DNA of 57,359 nt, taken from NCBI GenBank assembly GCA_013054445.1, contig JAAMPI010000166.1:1-57359 (forward strand). Reading direction: 5' to 3'. The notes under the pieces were generated by a model. That model searched no databases. It worked only from the letters and a program-made list of their open reading frames with translations, and had not been told where the DNA came from. Every line of letters starts with the position of its first letter. Positions within the stretch are counted from its first letter, which is position 1. This stretch comes from Cudoniella acicularis. Taxonomy: Eukaryota; Ascomycota; Leotiomycetes; Helotiales; Helotiaceae. The translations under genes and the position numbers were made by a program. This document shows, one piece after another, positions 1-11,606 of this stretch.

Positions 1-1016
1 GGGTATTTGAATTACCAGCTTCAAGCTCCAGATTTCTCGTCTAGTAATTCAGATGGCGTAGGCCCATTTGGTTCGTTTGGGCCATATCTATGGCAAACCA
101 CTTCTAGTAGGATGCTATCTGGACCTCCTGTTTCCAGCCTGTCCTCAGAAGAACGTGCTCAGCTCAAAATGCAACTGTGAGCCCTCTTCTTCAAGCTACT
201 TGCATCTCTTACTAATTTAGCCTGGACAGAGAATATTACTTCTCACTCAATAACCTGATCAAAGACTACACCCTACGCAAACACATGAACGATGAAGGCT
301 ATGTTCGTCTAGATTTAATCGCTAGCTTCCGCCGTATCCAGTCGCTGACATCGAACATCGATATCATTCGAGCTGGTTGCATGGAGTCGGATACTCTTGA
401 AGTTCGAAGGGATAAAGAGGGAGGAGGAGTTGACCATGTGCGATGTAAAAAGGGTTGGAAGGATTGGGTATTGCCTGTTAGTGAGCGTGTGGAAGGGGAG
501 AGAAAGAAGGCGCAAGGGCAAGTCCAATTACAAGGAAGACTGCGGCATAGTTCTAGTGGGACTAAGAAGGGGAAGGCGGTGACGGTGAGTGAGAATAAGG
601 AGGAGCAGGTAAAGCAGCAGAAAGAGGCGCTGGTGAAGAAGGAGAAGGAGGAGCGAGAGAGAAGGGAGAAGGAAGAGCAGGCGAAGAGGAAGTGGGAGGA
701 GCGGATAAAGCGGGGGAGAGAGGCGCAGGTTAAAAAAGAGCAGGAACAGTTACAAAGGAAGAAAGAAGAGCAAGTGAAGAAGGAGAAAGAGGAGAGAGCG
801 GAGAAACAGAAAGAGAAACAGGCAAGGAGGAAGGAGGAAGAGGAGCAGGTAAAGAGGAAGAACGAGGAGCGAGCGAAAAAGGAGAAAGAGGAGCAATTAA
901 GCAAAGCTCAGGCTCTCCAGGAGAAGAAAGAGAAAGCAAAACAAGCTAAGCGAGAAAAGAAAGAGAAGAACGAAAGAGATAAAAGAGTGAGAAAAGAGAA
1001 ACGAAGAGATAATTAA
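1..1016 (+). CDS. La-motif RNA-binding protein, LARP1-like (5' end outside window)
   Basis: Exon 1 is open from base 1 to 176, followed by a 44-nt GT-AG intron (177-220) and exon 2 from 221 to the stop at 1014-1016. Across the junction the frame reads LDREYYFSLNNLIKDYTLRK and then HMNDEGYVRLDLIASF, the winged-helix La motif (residues E-YYFS-NL--D-LR-HM--EG-V-L--I-SF). LARP1-type proteins bind mRNA, especially 5' TOP and poly(A) regions, and control translation and stability in the cytoplasm. After the La motif come about 150 residues rich in Lys, Glu, Gln and Arg, a long charged helix or coiled coil of purine-rich codons. The start and N-terminal half are missing. The family assignment rests on the La motif; whether this is LARP1 (Slf1/Sro9 type) or another LARP is inferred. 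Confidence 0.8.
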
Positions 1017-1562
1017 GAAGGAGAGGAAGGAGAAGGAAAAGGAGGTGGAAAAGGAAGAGAAGAAAAAGGATTTTAAACGTAGGATACAGTTTGGCGACTT
1101 CATATCTTATAGTTAATACGAAGGAAAAAAAGACAGAAGGAAAAGAGATGATGGAGAAGGGGTTAACGATATAGAGTATTAAGATTTGAACTTAGGAAAA
1201 GGCTGATAATCACTAGCTGATATTCAAAAGGGATACTGTCACCAAAGTTCAAAGTTGATTTATATGGTTTTTATTGTACTGTACAGTTGAATTCGGGTGG
1301 ACCCTAGCTCCTACGCCGACTTTTTCATTTTACATCATTCACTTCTCTGCCCTGCCATGTGCTGTGCTCCAGATGTAAGATTACCGCGTTGGCAATCCGG
1401 CCAGCCAGCCGGCCGTTCGTTCATTAATCATTACTCATTGAGCGCCTCGCATCGTATCTTTTCTTGACATGCGTTCTTTTCGACCGACTTTGTGCCTAGT
1501 TTAGCGGTTATTGTATTTCGCATCCACTAAATTTCGTATCCCCTTCATCTCAAAGCCATCTA

Positions 1563-3736
1563 CTACCGCTGGATCCACTTCCCACTATTGCGAATCACCT
1601 CCAACTCAAGACTCCTCAAACACCTAAGCTCCATATTCCGATTCAACGCAAGACCAATCTCCACATCTTCGGTGACGATGTTTTCTTCAGAACTGTCGCC
1701 TTTCATGGCCTCGGTGCTGTCACCTCTGCTTAGTCTTAGAATATCTTCGTCGTCTGATAGGCGCGGACCTTGGAGGAGAAATAAGGACGTGTCGGAACTG
1801 TTGGAAGCGGATGCGTGGTGGAGACTGCTGCGGTGGGTACTTTCGCGATATGTTCTGCGGTGTGTATTATCTCGATGTGTACTGTCACGATGTGTACTGC
1901 CGTGGTGAATATTGCCGTAAATACTCCCGTGCTGAATCGAATGCACAGAGACGATATTCCCGCGACGATCAAAGCGTGGATTTACCCACACAGGCGTCAT
2001 CCGAGCTTCCCACTCTAGGTTCCTGAGAAATGCATCGTCGGGAGAGGTGATAACGCGTTTGTCGTATAATGGACTCGAGCTCGTACGGTCGGACTTCTCG
2101 GTTTGAGGGCGGGAAGAGACGGAGAATGGGCTGGGGAATTGGTGGTCTTTGGTCGCGCCGTAGGGTGTTCTAGGGTTTGAAGATGTGTGCGAGCGTGGGG
2201 TAGGTGTGGAATGAGAAGAGGGAGGGGAGGTAGCGAGAGAGAAGGGCTCGGGTTGCGAGGAGGCAGGCGCAGATAGTTGCGATGCTGAGCTCGATGAAGG
2301 AACAGATTCCCGGCACGACATTGTCCCCTGATTCCGAATTAGTTAGTTATAATGAATGGATAGATATTGATCCGAGGCAGTTTTCAGTTTGAATTTAACA
2401 GGTTGAGAACTTACATGTTGGATCTGTACTGTTGCCCAAGTTGATAATGTAATGAAGACGGACAATGCTTGTAGCACAAGCGCTTGGAGGCTATTAGCTA
2501 TTGGTTCTTGGATCACAATAAATTATTTACAAGCTCCCTAGACTGAAAATAAATAAGAGGTAGAAATTTTTCTTCTTTTCCATTCGTAGCCGGAGACATT
2601 CCCGAATTGGTAGTATGAGAATGGTAACATCGAGCGTAATGCCTATTCCACCTAGCGCGAGGGCTAACTTATTGACATTCAGGCACTTCGATGGTATAGC
2701 AAGGTTCCATGCACCACCTGAGAGACCATTAGTATCTGCTGGAGAACAAGCAAATTGAGAAGTGCAACATACGAATGGGTCGCATTGAAAGATAGCGGCG
2801 ATAGTTACTGCGAGGCTAAAAGTTATGTTTATAGCTAAGACAACGGACGTCGTTACTCTAAAACTGAACGATGGAAACACGCGCAGCTTGGTTGAATTGG
2901 CTACTAGACATGGCATGAGATTAAATTCATACATAGAAGAGTAAGATAAATGTTTTAATAAGAGTGATGTTCACCACGTAAAGAATCTCGGCAATGTAGA
3001 ATATCTGCTTCGAGTCAACTGCATATCTCGTAAAGGATCTCAGAATCACAATATACCTTCAACAGCTGTTGTACTTTGTTAGGATCGAGATCCCAAATAC
3101 GCAGACCGAATCCATTAGCCATGCCATCTAACAGCGTCAGTGTTGTTTGAATTATGGGAACCAGACCACTTACTGTAAACCTCTAAAACAAAAAGCACAA
3201 TCAAGACAGCCGTCGAAATTACAATGATTGAATCATCAGAACCAAACTGCCGGGCAACGGAATAACGTGAATAGCAACGGAGGACAACCGCAGCAATAGC
3301 CAAGGGTCCACCGACCAGAGCAGTGATAGTAACTGCCCACGCTCGACTCTCTACTGGCGTTCCTTCGCAAATTTTCTCGTTGACTTTTGCAATCTCTGCT
3401 TGGATTAGCTAAAGAATTCAAAATTTTTGGAGTTGCCATACGCTCTTGTTCCGTATAATTGTATCGACCTTGGATGCAGCTAGTCAATGCCGCTCGGAGC
3501 GTATTATTGGTACAAGTAGCAAGTAGCAGTCAGATTCGAAGACACTGTTGGTAATGAACCGAAAGCCGTAACGACACAGCCGAGCTATTCATTTACCAAC
3601 GATACGATGTTGAAAAGGGGCGAAATTATCTTACAGAGCATGCAGGTAGCTGTGATATTATCTCAGTCAGACTGATGTTTGCAGCACATGCCGCAGCAGC
3701 TATAAAAAAATAGAAAAAGAAACGACCGAAATACAT
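1563..3736 (-). CDS. CFEM/PTH11-like seven-helix receptor, multi-exon; possible frameshift near the 3' end
   Basis: The start at 3736 opens a signal peptide (MYFGRFFFFYFFIAAAACA) followed by SLTEIISQLPACS and further Cys residues of a CFEM-type ectodomain. The rhodopsin-like (PTH11-type) seven-helix core is spread over several small exons: a segment ending LRCYSRYSVARQFGSDDSII, then GFGLRIWDL, then FYIAEILYVVNITLIKTFIL, then IPSKCLNVNKLALALGGIGI, and a last helix after WDNVVPGICSFIELS that begins at 2327 behind an 87-nt intron (2328-2414). PTH11-like receptors sit in the plasma membrane and sense surface or host cues. The last helix frame stops at 2170. A second open frame on the same strand, 2321-1563, looks like the cytosolic tail (Ser/Pro-rich, with THRDSTHRDNTHR-like repeats). 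No splice site joins the two, so a one-base error or a real frameshift is likely between about 2,170 and 2,320. Some internal exon borders are approximate, and a 7-bp tandem duplication (CTACTTG twice) lies in the ectodomain near 3,520. Confidence 0.78.
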
Positions 3737-5276
3737 CGTGATAAATTTTGTAGCTCCAAGTGATAATGGTTTGTAGAACGACCACACCCAACGGGTTGAG
3801 AAAGGTTGCTGGGAAAGAGGTTGGAACGGAGGAAGGCAAATACATGCTTAAGTACAGTGATATTGAGTTTCGACCCAGTCTGGGCGCCTTTCCTAGGCGT
3901 GAAAGGGTTAGCAACCATGCAAGGAAAGGCCTAGAGTCGCACCGACTGAGCTGCAGAGTGCAAGATGGGGCCTTTGCGACAGAGAAAACCAGGTCAACCC
4001 TTTTACAGACGTCTCAACTTGTCGAACTGGCCAACGCGGTGGCCAACTGTTCGTTTTCTTTGGATAGTAGTCGTCACGAAAGAAAGCTTGATGGGATAGC
4101 ATGTACATCTACCAACCCTACGGCTCTCTCAATAGCAGGAGACATTGAAGAAAAGTCCCGAATGGCATCTTGAGATCGCGGGACCTCGAGCGTTGGATCT
4201 AGCTCTCTCCGCGGCTGATTCTCCGAGTCTGTGTGAACAGCACCGCTTGGTGGCTCGAGATCTCTCCGTCGATATCCCAATCAGTGATTTTCTAATTCGT
4301 AATGTCTTTATTGAGAAAAGTAAAGTGCCACGTCTTCTGCCAGTTTCCAGATGGACAAAAGCAAGCAAAAATGAGCAGGCCTGTTTTCAGATGGCGGATC
4401 CGATACGCTAGCGCTTATCGGATGCTCTTCTTCCTTTCGTGTCCGCTTGTGTTCCCTTGATGGAGAGAATGCTGCGAGTCTTCCAAGTTCCAGGCGGTTG
4501 CTCATGATGACAAGAAATGTTGAGGTATTTGTGGACGTGCGCAGAGCTAATGGCTCATTGGCATCTCACGATATCGAGGCTCAGTGGTTTACGAAACATC
4601 CGTCGGGAGGGGAAATAGTATGAGGTGTTCCAGCGCAACTTGGTCGGCCACCGAGAAGGTAGGAATCTTACGGATAATACGATGAAGGTTGGCTGTGCTC
4701 GAAAACTTATGAGTGGTGAAAAGTCGCACTTGCAACCTGGAAATACATGAGATTGTATTGCAGTTGAGAGTTTCACATGTTTGAGAAGGATGGAGATCGC
4801 AGGAGAGAGGGTTGCAAAGGTGGTTTTCTGCCGAGGGCGGTGAAGCTTGGCAACTTTTGCCGAGGTGAGCTTTGGCCTGTGCTTGGGACCTCAACTACCC
4901 CCTTACTCTCCCTTTCTGTCCTTCACAAAGACAAAGCAGCGTGTGTGCATTCGACCGAGAAAGACCTCCCTGCTAGCGAATTTGGGAATGGCTTTGTTCC
5001 CACATTTCGGCCCCTTTGCGGATCTCCCTATTAGAGGTTGTGTTCTTGATCAACCATGCCATGTCCCTGCTTCAACATCCCACTCCACTCTACAGTACAA
5101 AGCCCCACCATCGTCACTCTGTCATTGGCATTCGCTGAGAATAAGGCCGAATTCCCCGGAACAACGTCATCGTTCTTCGCATTTCTTCCTTTTTCTCTTC
5201 ACTCTCCATCTTCATTCTCTATCTTCTTCCTCCCACCTACACTGACTCGAACAGAACAAGTTGAATAAGCACAGCA
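3737..5276. other. Intergenic, no gene supported
   Basis: This stretch lies between two divergent genes (receptor on -, oxidoreductase on +) and so holds both promoters. It contains several open frames up to about 137 codons, but none resembles a family I know, they overlap on both strands, and none has a coherent intron pattern. C/T-rich DNA at about 5,090-5,250, just before the start at 5277, is typical of a fungal core promoter or 5' UTR. Confidence 0.5.
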
Positions 5277-6412
5277 ATGGCAGGCAAAACATATAACGTC
5301 GGCGTCATTGGCTATGGGTAAGCTATACCCCTCCCTTCCTCAATATTTATAAAAGCTGATAATGACTCAGAATGTCTGCAAAGGTCTTCCACATCCCTCT
5401 CATCCTCGTTACCCCTCAATTCAAGCTCCATGCCATCGTCCAGCGCACACCCAAGCCAAATGACGATGCTTCCAAAGACCATCCCACCACGAAAGTTTAT
5501 CACTCTGCCCCCGAGCTGTTCGCAGACTCCGATATCGATGTGATTGCTATAACAACCACACCCGATACACATTTTGCATTTACGAAAGCAGCTCTCGAAG
5601 CAGGCAAACATGTTATCGTCGAAAAGCCATTTGTTCCAACCAGCGCGGAAGCACAACAGCTTGTGGAGATCTCGAAGAGAACAGGAAAATTAATATGCGT
5701 CTATCAGAATCGAAGATGGGATACAGACTTCCTTACGGTTAAGAAATTGTTGGATGAGGGAACAATTGGACGATGCGTAGAGTTCAATACACATTTCGAT
5801 CGTTATAAACCAGTGCGACCAGAGACCTGGAAAGGAACCTTGGGAATGGAGCAAGCTGGAGGAGTCATCTACGATCTAGGCACACATTTGATTGACCAGG
5901 CTTACGTCCTCTTTGGCCTGCCTTCGGCCGTTACAGCAGTATTTTCCAACCAGAGGAATGATGGGCAGGCGGAACCGGATAGCATTACCGTTATCTTGCA
6001 GTATCCAAGTGGTGGTCCTCTCGTCACTGCCAAAGCTGGAGTGATGTGTGTTGAGACTGAACAACTACGCTATTGGGTACGAGGAACGAATGGCAGTTTC
6101 AAGAAATTTCATCTCGATATCCAGGAAGATCAGCTGAAGGCAGGATTGAAACCTGGAGATAAGGGTTTTGGAGTTGAGAATGAAGGTAGTTCAGGCACGC
6201 TGGTGGTGCTTGAAGGTGACAAACCAAAGGGAAGTACGCTGAAGAATATTGAACCGCTTACATATGCCTCGCTATATGCAGGCTTTGTGGAAGCAATAGA
6301 GGGGGGTGGAGAGGCGAAGGTACCTGTCAAGGCAAGTGAGGCAAGGGATGTCCTCCGAATTATCGAAGCGGCTCGAGAGAGCGCGAAGACAGGAAAGACG
6401 GTGGCTCTTTAA
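5277..6412 (+). CDS. Gfo/Idh/MocA-family NAD(P)-dependent oxidoreductase
   Basis: Two exons (5277-5317 and 5371-6412) flank a 53-nt GTAAG...CAG intron and give 360 residues, the usual length. The intron splits the Rossmann motif, and the joined start reads MAGKTYNVGVIGYGMSAKVF (G-x-G-x-x-A nucleotide-binding loop). The family hallmark EKP is at about residues 98-100 (VIVEKPF), and the C-terminal alpha/beta domain begins with CVEFNTHFDRYKP. These enzymes reduce or oxidise sugars, inositols, dihydrodiols or biliverdin with NAD(P)(H), usually in the cytosol; the substrate cannot be told from sequence. The frame is intact. A Gal80-like role is possible, since Gal80 shares this fold, but the catalytic EKP signature favours an enzyme. 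Confidence 0.93.
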
Positions 6413-9400
6413 ATTTTTTCGAGGTTCTTTGCTTATTCACTTTGCCTTTTTATTTGAAGCTTGCTGCCCCCTAGAAAAAATTGAAAAATATCCAACTATT
6501 ATTTTCGCCTGAAAGATGAAGTTATAGTAATGAAAATCAAGATTAAAATTCCTTCTATCACAGACTCATAATTGGTTTTACTTATATACTCGGAATTTAC
6601 AGACAGCTATAAGCTACGACCTCTAGACATTCACAACTCATTATTAAATCACAGCTGTCCAACCCTCAAAACTCTACTCACAAATCAAGACCTCAGGACT
6701 TCCGAAAAGCCCATATGTTCTCTTCCTGCCTCCTTAAAGGCTCTAACTCCGAGTTCCTCAACAAGCAAAGCTGACACCCAATTACATCCATGTCACAATT
6801 ACACGAACACTTCACCCACCTCCCCACCACCACCCCCCGTGACGGCCGACACTCCTAGTCATCCCTCACCCGCCAAGTAACCACTTGGGCACAAAACCGC
6901 GTTCGCAACTCACCTCCTAACAACGCTCTGCCTATCCCGTTACCGCTAGGCTACGTGATAGGTATTAGGTAATACTTATTACTCGCGGGCTACCTACCGG
7001 GAGTACTACCTACCTATAGGTAGATAGTACCTATAGATAAATAAGGTTTCTCTTACTCTTATATAGAAACTTATAAATATTATATAAATTCTTTTTATAT
7101 ATATTCTTTTTTTTAGGTACATAGGTGTTTACTTTCCGCCCTTTGATATTTATGTGTTAACCGTTTTCGATTGTGTTTCATTCCTTGCTATCGCGATATG
7201 CTAATGGTAGATGAGTTGTTTGTCCCAGTTACTTTTGCCGCGTTCATTTGCGCTCTTCTACAAAACATTCTCGGTTGGTACTCCAGCTCGGAAGTACAGT
7301 AGTTAATTGACAATGTCCGGTAATACCGGGACATCTGCTTGCTCTCGGGTAACAAAAGAATTTCTTTAAAATACAGCACATTCGGAAATCCGGAACCTTG
7401 TTTCGGCCCGCAACCCCTGTCAAGGCGCCCCTGCCCGCTTCGATCTGGCTCGCTTCCTAATCGTTCTTTTGTGGAGTTTAAATGGATTCCTGTTGCTTGT
7501 GGGATGCTTCCGGGTTAAAGATTTCGCTTGGTGTAGAGAATCGAAGGAGTCGCGACTCAGTTTTCACCGAAGTAGTAATATAATATGTTGAGCTCTATTT
7601 TTAATTCGTATGGAGCTCTACAAGGAAAGTTTCAAAACAACACTCCCTTGACTGAATACCCCTTTGGATTTTAGTAATTATTCTGAGATCCTGAAGGCTG
7701 AGGGCACGAGAACCATGAGGTCTTGTGGAGACTCGGAGAGGGAACAGGAGCTTGGAGAGGTATAGGTTAAGGAGAAAATCCGATTGTTTCTCTGAATGTT
7801 TCATCAAAAACTTATATTGCCTTTTCATTTCTTGCTTTCATTTAAATTCTTTTATTTTCATTCCTTCTAGCTTCTAAAATGCTTTTTAACTTCAACACCT
7901 TGTTAGCTTTCGTAGCCGTTTCTACTGTTCTACCCTATGTAGTCAATAGTCGTGCACTTTCTATTAAGCATCGAAGCAATAATCTCTAGTGTATAAAATA
8001 AATAGAATAGAATAGGATAGGATAATGGCTATTATTCCATTCTAAATAACTAAATAATATAATCACGTGAGTATTTGATATAAATAATATATATAAAGTC
8101 TAAATCAGGTTTAGAATTAAGATAAATTAAACTTAGAATATATATCCTAAGTAAGTAAAGATCTATAATTAGCTTATTAAGCGTTATAGAAGCTTTAGGT
8201 AGTAGGCTAATATAAATAGCACGTGTAGCCCGCTCTGATAACGTCGGTAAGCGACGGGCACTAGCTCGAATTTAGAAGGCATTACTAACTAATCGGTTAT
8301 TTAAATAATTATTCTATTTATTCTATTTAAAGTCTAGAAAATTTTATTCTTATTCTATTCTAAATAATTAAATAGAATAGAGTATTATCTAAATAATAAG
8401 AATAATCCTTTGACACACTGGCCAAAACAAAACTTCTAACTGATTTGGGAGGTACTGCGATATGCGATATACATACCATTCTGAAAGCTTGAGTCCTGAA
8501 GACGACTTAAGCGATAGAGATTGATGATTCCTCGGATACAAGGGTGGAAGAAGATGGAAGGAGATGAGAGTGAGTTCCAAAGGCGATAATTTGGAAAGTC
8601 GTAGAAATGCTTCCTTTTTTTTAATATCCTCATAAAATAAGCCACCACGAGTCAAAGCTTTCACATCGCCTCCATTGTGGCTGCAGAAGATCCAGTGTCT
8701 TGGGACACCCGATGGCCTGGACACAGCTGCGAGCTTATGACATGTCACTGCCTATGACAAAATGATGACTTTTCACTGGTGAACTTAGAAAACCTTCTCA
8801 TCTCACACAATATCTATACAGCCATAGAAAATCGCGTACTGCAGTCGACGCCCCACCGCATATGTGACTGACACATGTATGTTTATAGAAATCGTGGGTT
8901 GTTCTGTATGGTCCGAATGAAACATTGGCTTTACACAGTTATGCATGTTCCACAGATAGTCCGAGATCGTTTAAGACAAGTGGTCGCTTGGAATGTGGAG
9001 AGGGAAGCATTTAAGACATCGGTATGAAAATCATCCGACAATATTGCTTTTTAGCTATAACGAAGGCAGGGCACGACATTTTGGAGTGATCGGAGAGGGG
9101 AAAGGGCGAGAAACAGGTAAAGGAAGTCAGGGAGGTCTATCGCTCTTGCTCTGCACGGAGTTCTGAAATTGCTATCAAGCGCTCTTGTTATGAAACCCTG
9201 AAACCCTGAAAACTGCATGCAACCTTTACTACAGCGCTTGCGCTTCAGAACCGAAAAAGATTCCGGATTTTCCCTCTAGTAAAACACCTCTCATTTACTA
9301 GCCATACACGTGCTAATAACTCGATCTCTAGAGATCTCTCCAAGATCAGTGACTTGCTGAATATATTTATACACCCCAATAAGGCTCTTGCAAAGGGCGT

Positions 9401-9471
9401 CTTTAGAAGACTGATATATCATCTTGTCCTACTATTAGGCTCTTGTTAGCGAAAACACGTGTCTTGAGAAC
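6413..9471. other. Intergenic, with two small AT-rich, RIP-like islands
   Basis: No gene is supported. At about 6,950-7,110 the DNA becomes TA-rich with nested inverted repeats (for example CTACCTACCTATAGGTAG around 6,999-7,030). At about 7,985-8,405 a second island consists of degenerate ATAGAAT/TATTCTAT runs on both arms around a GC-richer centre with AGCACGTG, resembling a decayed inverted-repeat element. Both look like remnants of small transposons hit by RIP. The rest has scattered short open frames without family likeness. Confidence 0.5.
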
Positions 9472-9866
9472 TTAGAGCCGAAGTGGATCTACCCTTATCT
9501 TGGCATCAGTAGGGGCCCAATCAATAAACACAATCTTCCTCCTAGAAACCTGTTAGTCGAGACTCGAGAAGGATTCTTAGACTTGTTAGGGGAATTCGGA
9601 AACTCACTGCATGCCCGGGCCAGCTCTCTCGTATTCGAAGTCGTATATTACGTATCTCGGCTGCGTCGATGGGAGAGAGGCTAAGAAGGAATCATAGGTC
9701 GAGTCCGAGGATGTCCTTTCCACGATGATAGAACGTAAGTCGTCGGATATGCGAAAGACAATATATATCGGTAGCCTTTGTTGATCATCTGCTCAACAAA
9801 TGTAGGGCCACACTCTTCGCTGACGCTGACAGATGCCTTTCGAAGGCGGAAAACAAGATCAGCCAA
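9472..9866 (-). pseudogene. Cofilin/actin-depolymerizing factor fragment, frameshifted and truncated
   Basis: On the minus strand one frame reads SVSEECGPTFVEQMINKGYR (cofilin N-terminus, compare VSEEC-TFNE-KL-KKY). Within an alternating AT run it shifts to IVFRISDDLRSIIVERTSSD, then STYDSFLASLPSTQPRYVIY and DFEYERAGPGM. A splice (GT at the end of that exon, AG near 9,550) leads to KIVFIDWAPTDAKIR, the actin-binding core W-P-D-A--R. Cofilins sever and depolymerise actin filaments. The C-terminal helix (about 40 residues, YASSKDALRR region) is missing: after AKIR the frame runs into an early stop at 9472. The frame break is what a 2-bp (AT) slippage would give. A functional cofilin gene presumably lies elsewhere; this looks like a decayed paralogue. 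Confidence 0.75.
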
Positions 9867-11207
9867 GGGATATTCCGATTGTTAAAACTGAAGCAAGGAA
9901 CGCTGGGGATTTGTGCCATTTTGATTTATTGAAGATACTTTGACCAATTGAGCTTAATAACGAGTTGGAATAAGATCAAAAGCTATGGAGGAGAAGAAGG
10001 TAGTTAGGAATATTGGAAATTCTTCGGTATTGAACACATATATCTGTGGTGGTGCCCGTACCGTTGGGGACAAGAAATTTCAAATCCATCATATACTCTC
10101 ATGCTGTCTCAGCTTGGATAACAATGTGCAGGTAACTGCAGGTCTGACGTCTTTGAGATCCCCATAGTTCCAACTCATCGTATGTCGCCTAAGTATGTGC
10201 ATGGGAGAAGCGCGATTCCCGAGGGTATTATTGCTTTTTAGTTTACAGAATGACGATTTCTTGCTGAGATTCAGAGAATCAGAACCCACCACAAGTCATG
10301 GGAGACATATCTGCCATCCAAATGGAATCATGCACACCATATTTGCGCATGTTTTAAAGATAAACGAAAATGTTTTCAGACATAGGCGAGAGGCGGTAAA
10401 AGGGGTGGATATTGCTTTTGAAGATGCAACGACAACAATACGAGACACTTTCGTCTGACTGCCGATATCGCGAACGACCTGAAATTGACTCAGATAATTT
10501 GTATCTGGTATGTTGATATGCGGTATCGATGCAGGCCAAGGCTCGAGAGAAAAGGGGGGGAATGTGTCCACTGCCCAGGCTTCAGACTTTTGAATCAGAG
10601 ATCCCCCTCTCCCCACCACGTCTCTAATCCCCGCTCAAGATCCAAGACATTCTGTCTCCCTTTATTTTATCTTTTCCTGAACCGCAAAGCAACATCCGCA
10701 TTCAAGTATTCTCATCTTTTAAGTCAACACGAAGCACCATTTTCACTTTCCTTGACACCAAGCTCTAGCAATGCAAGTTATGCAGAACTGGTTTTAAAGC
10801 GATTAAGGGGCTTTTTGACTGTTTTCATAGTCGCTTTCAACGTCTTGCCAGCCCCAGTCGCCTTTCAATGTGGCCANGTTCCACTTGCAGCCACTTGCCC
10901 TGCATTTTATGCTTCCTTCTGCCAAAAAAAGAACACGTGAAGAGCGTGTTTTTATGGGTTTCAAAGAATTTGAATTTTACCGGTATAGCGATACTTTTTT
11001 GCGTGTGATTGGTCAGGTCTCTAACCTGGCTCTTTCGGAGAGCTGTCAGTAGAGACCAGCCAACCCTCACGCAAGAAAGCTGCCAACGCGCCGGTTGAAT
11101 GGCTCTATATAATTGTAAATCCCCCTATTCCCCCTTGTTCTGCCAGTTGTCGTTGTAGAGGGACGGTGTGGTGGGTGAAAATCTTACAAATTGTCACAGC
11201 ACGGATG
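9867..11207. other. Intergenic, no gene supported
   Basis: Open frames up to about 150 codons occur on both strands near 10,195-10,940, but they overlap each other, lack family likeness and show no consistent exon pattern. One ambiguous base (N) sits at 10,877. I see no RNA gene. Confidence 0.45.
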
Positions 11208-11606
11208 TGTAACATTCTGTTGTTACGTGGTATATCGATATCACGTGGTCGTTGGGTTTAGTTGTCAATTGAAGTGTCAAGTAAATCAGAATAGAAGTTA
11301 TGTCTTGAAGTTGAGCACGCCGCTCTATAAAGGGAAATTATATGGCTATATAGGTGGTAATGGTGTTTAGAGTCTAGGAATCCAGGAGTCTATCTCTACT
11401 AGACGACCCCAGGATCCAGGACTCTATCACGTAACCATAGTCACATGATCGCGGGTCGTGGCAGGATGACAAAGTGGGAATTGCCTCAATTGACTAAGAC
11501 TATAGCGAAGAGAAGAAAAATTAATTACAAAGTTCTAGAAGAGAAATAAAGTCTCTCGTGACTCGTCCCCTATAGTGGTATTTACCCCTGAATCTGGTCC
11601 GTGACA
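11208..11606 (+). repeat. LTR-like repeat, copy 1 (probable solo LTR)
   Basis: This segment shares diverged but clearly collinear sequence with the reverse complement of about 25,348-25,577. Shared blocks include ACGTGGTAT..ATATCACGTG, GGTTTAGTTGTCAATTGAAG, GAAGTTGAGCACG and ATATGGCTATATAGGTGG. It begins TGTAAC and ends GTGACA, the TG...CA ends expected of an LTR, and has a TATA-like CTATATAGG. No matching target-site duplication is visible (left GGATG, right CAAAT), so it is old, or the ends are mis-set by a few bases. No internal retrotransposon genes adjoin it. Confidence 0.55.

Noticed and set aside
299..904. Minus-strand 201-codon Ser/Phe/Cys-rich frame
   Set aside because: Antisense artefact of the Lys/Glu-rich coding sequence of the La-motif gene.
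3760..4173. Plus-strand 137-codon frame upstream of the oxidoreductase
   Set aside because: No family likeness, overlapped by comparable frames on the other strand, no intron or start context support.
10485..10940. Plus-strand 151-codon frame containing an N
   Set aside because: Low-complexity composition, no recognisable domain, overlapped by minus frames, and one codon is ambiguous.
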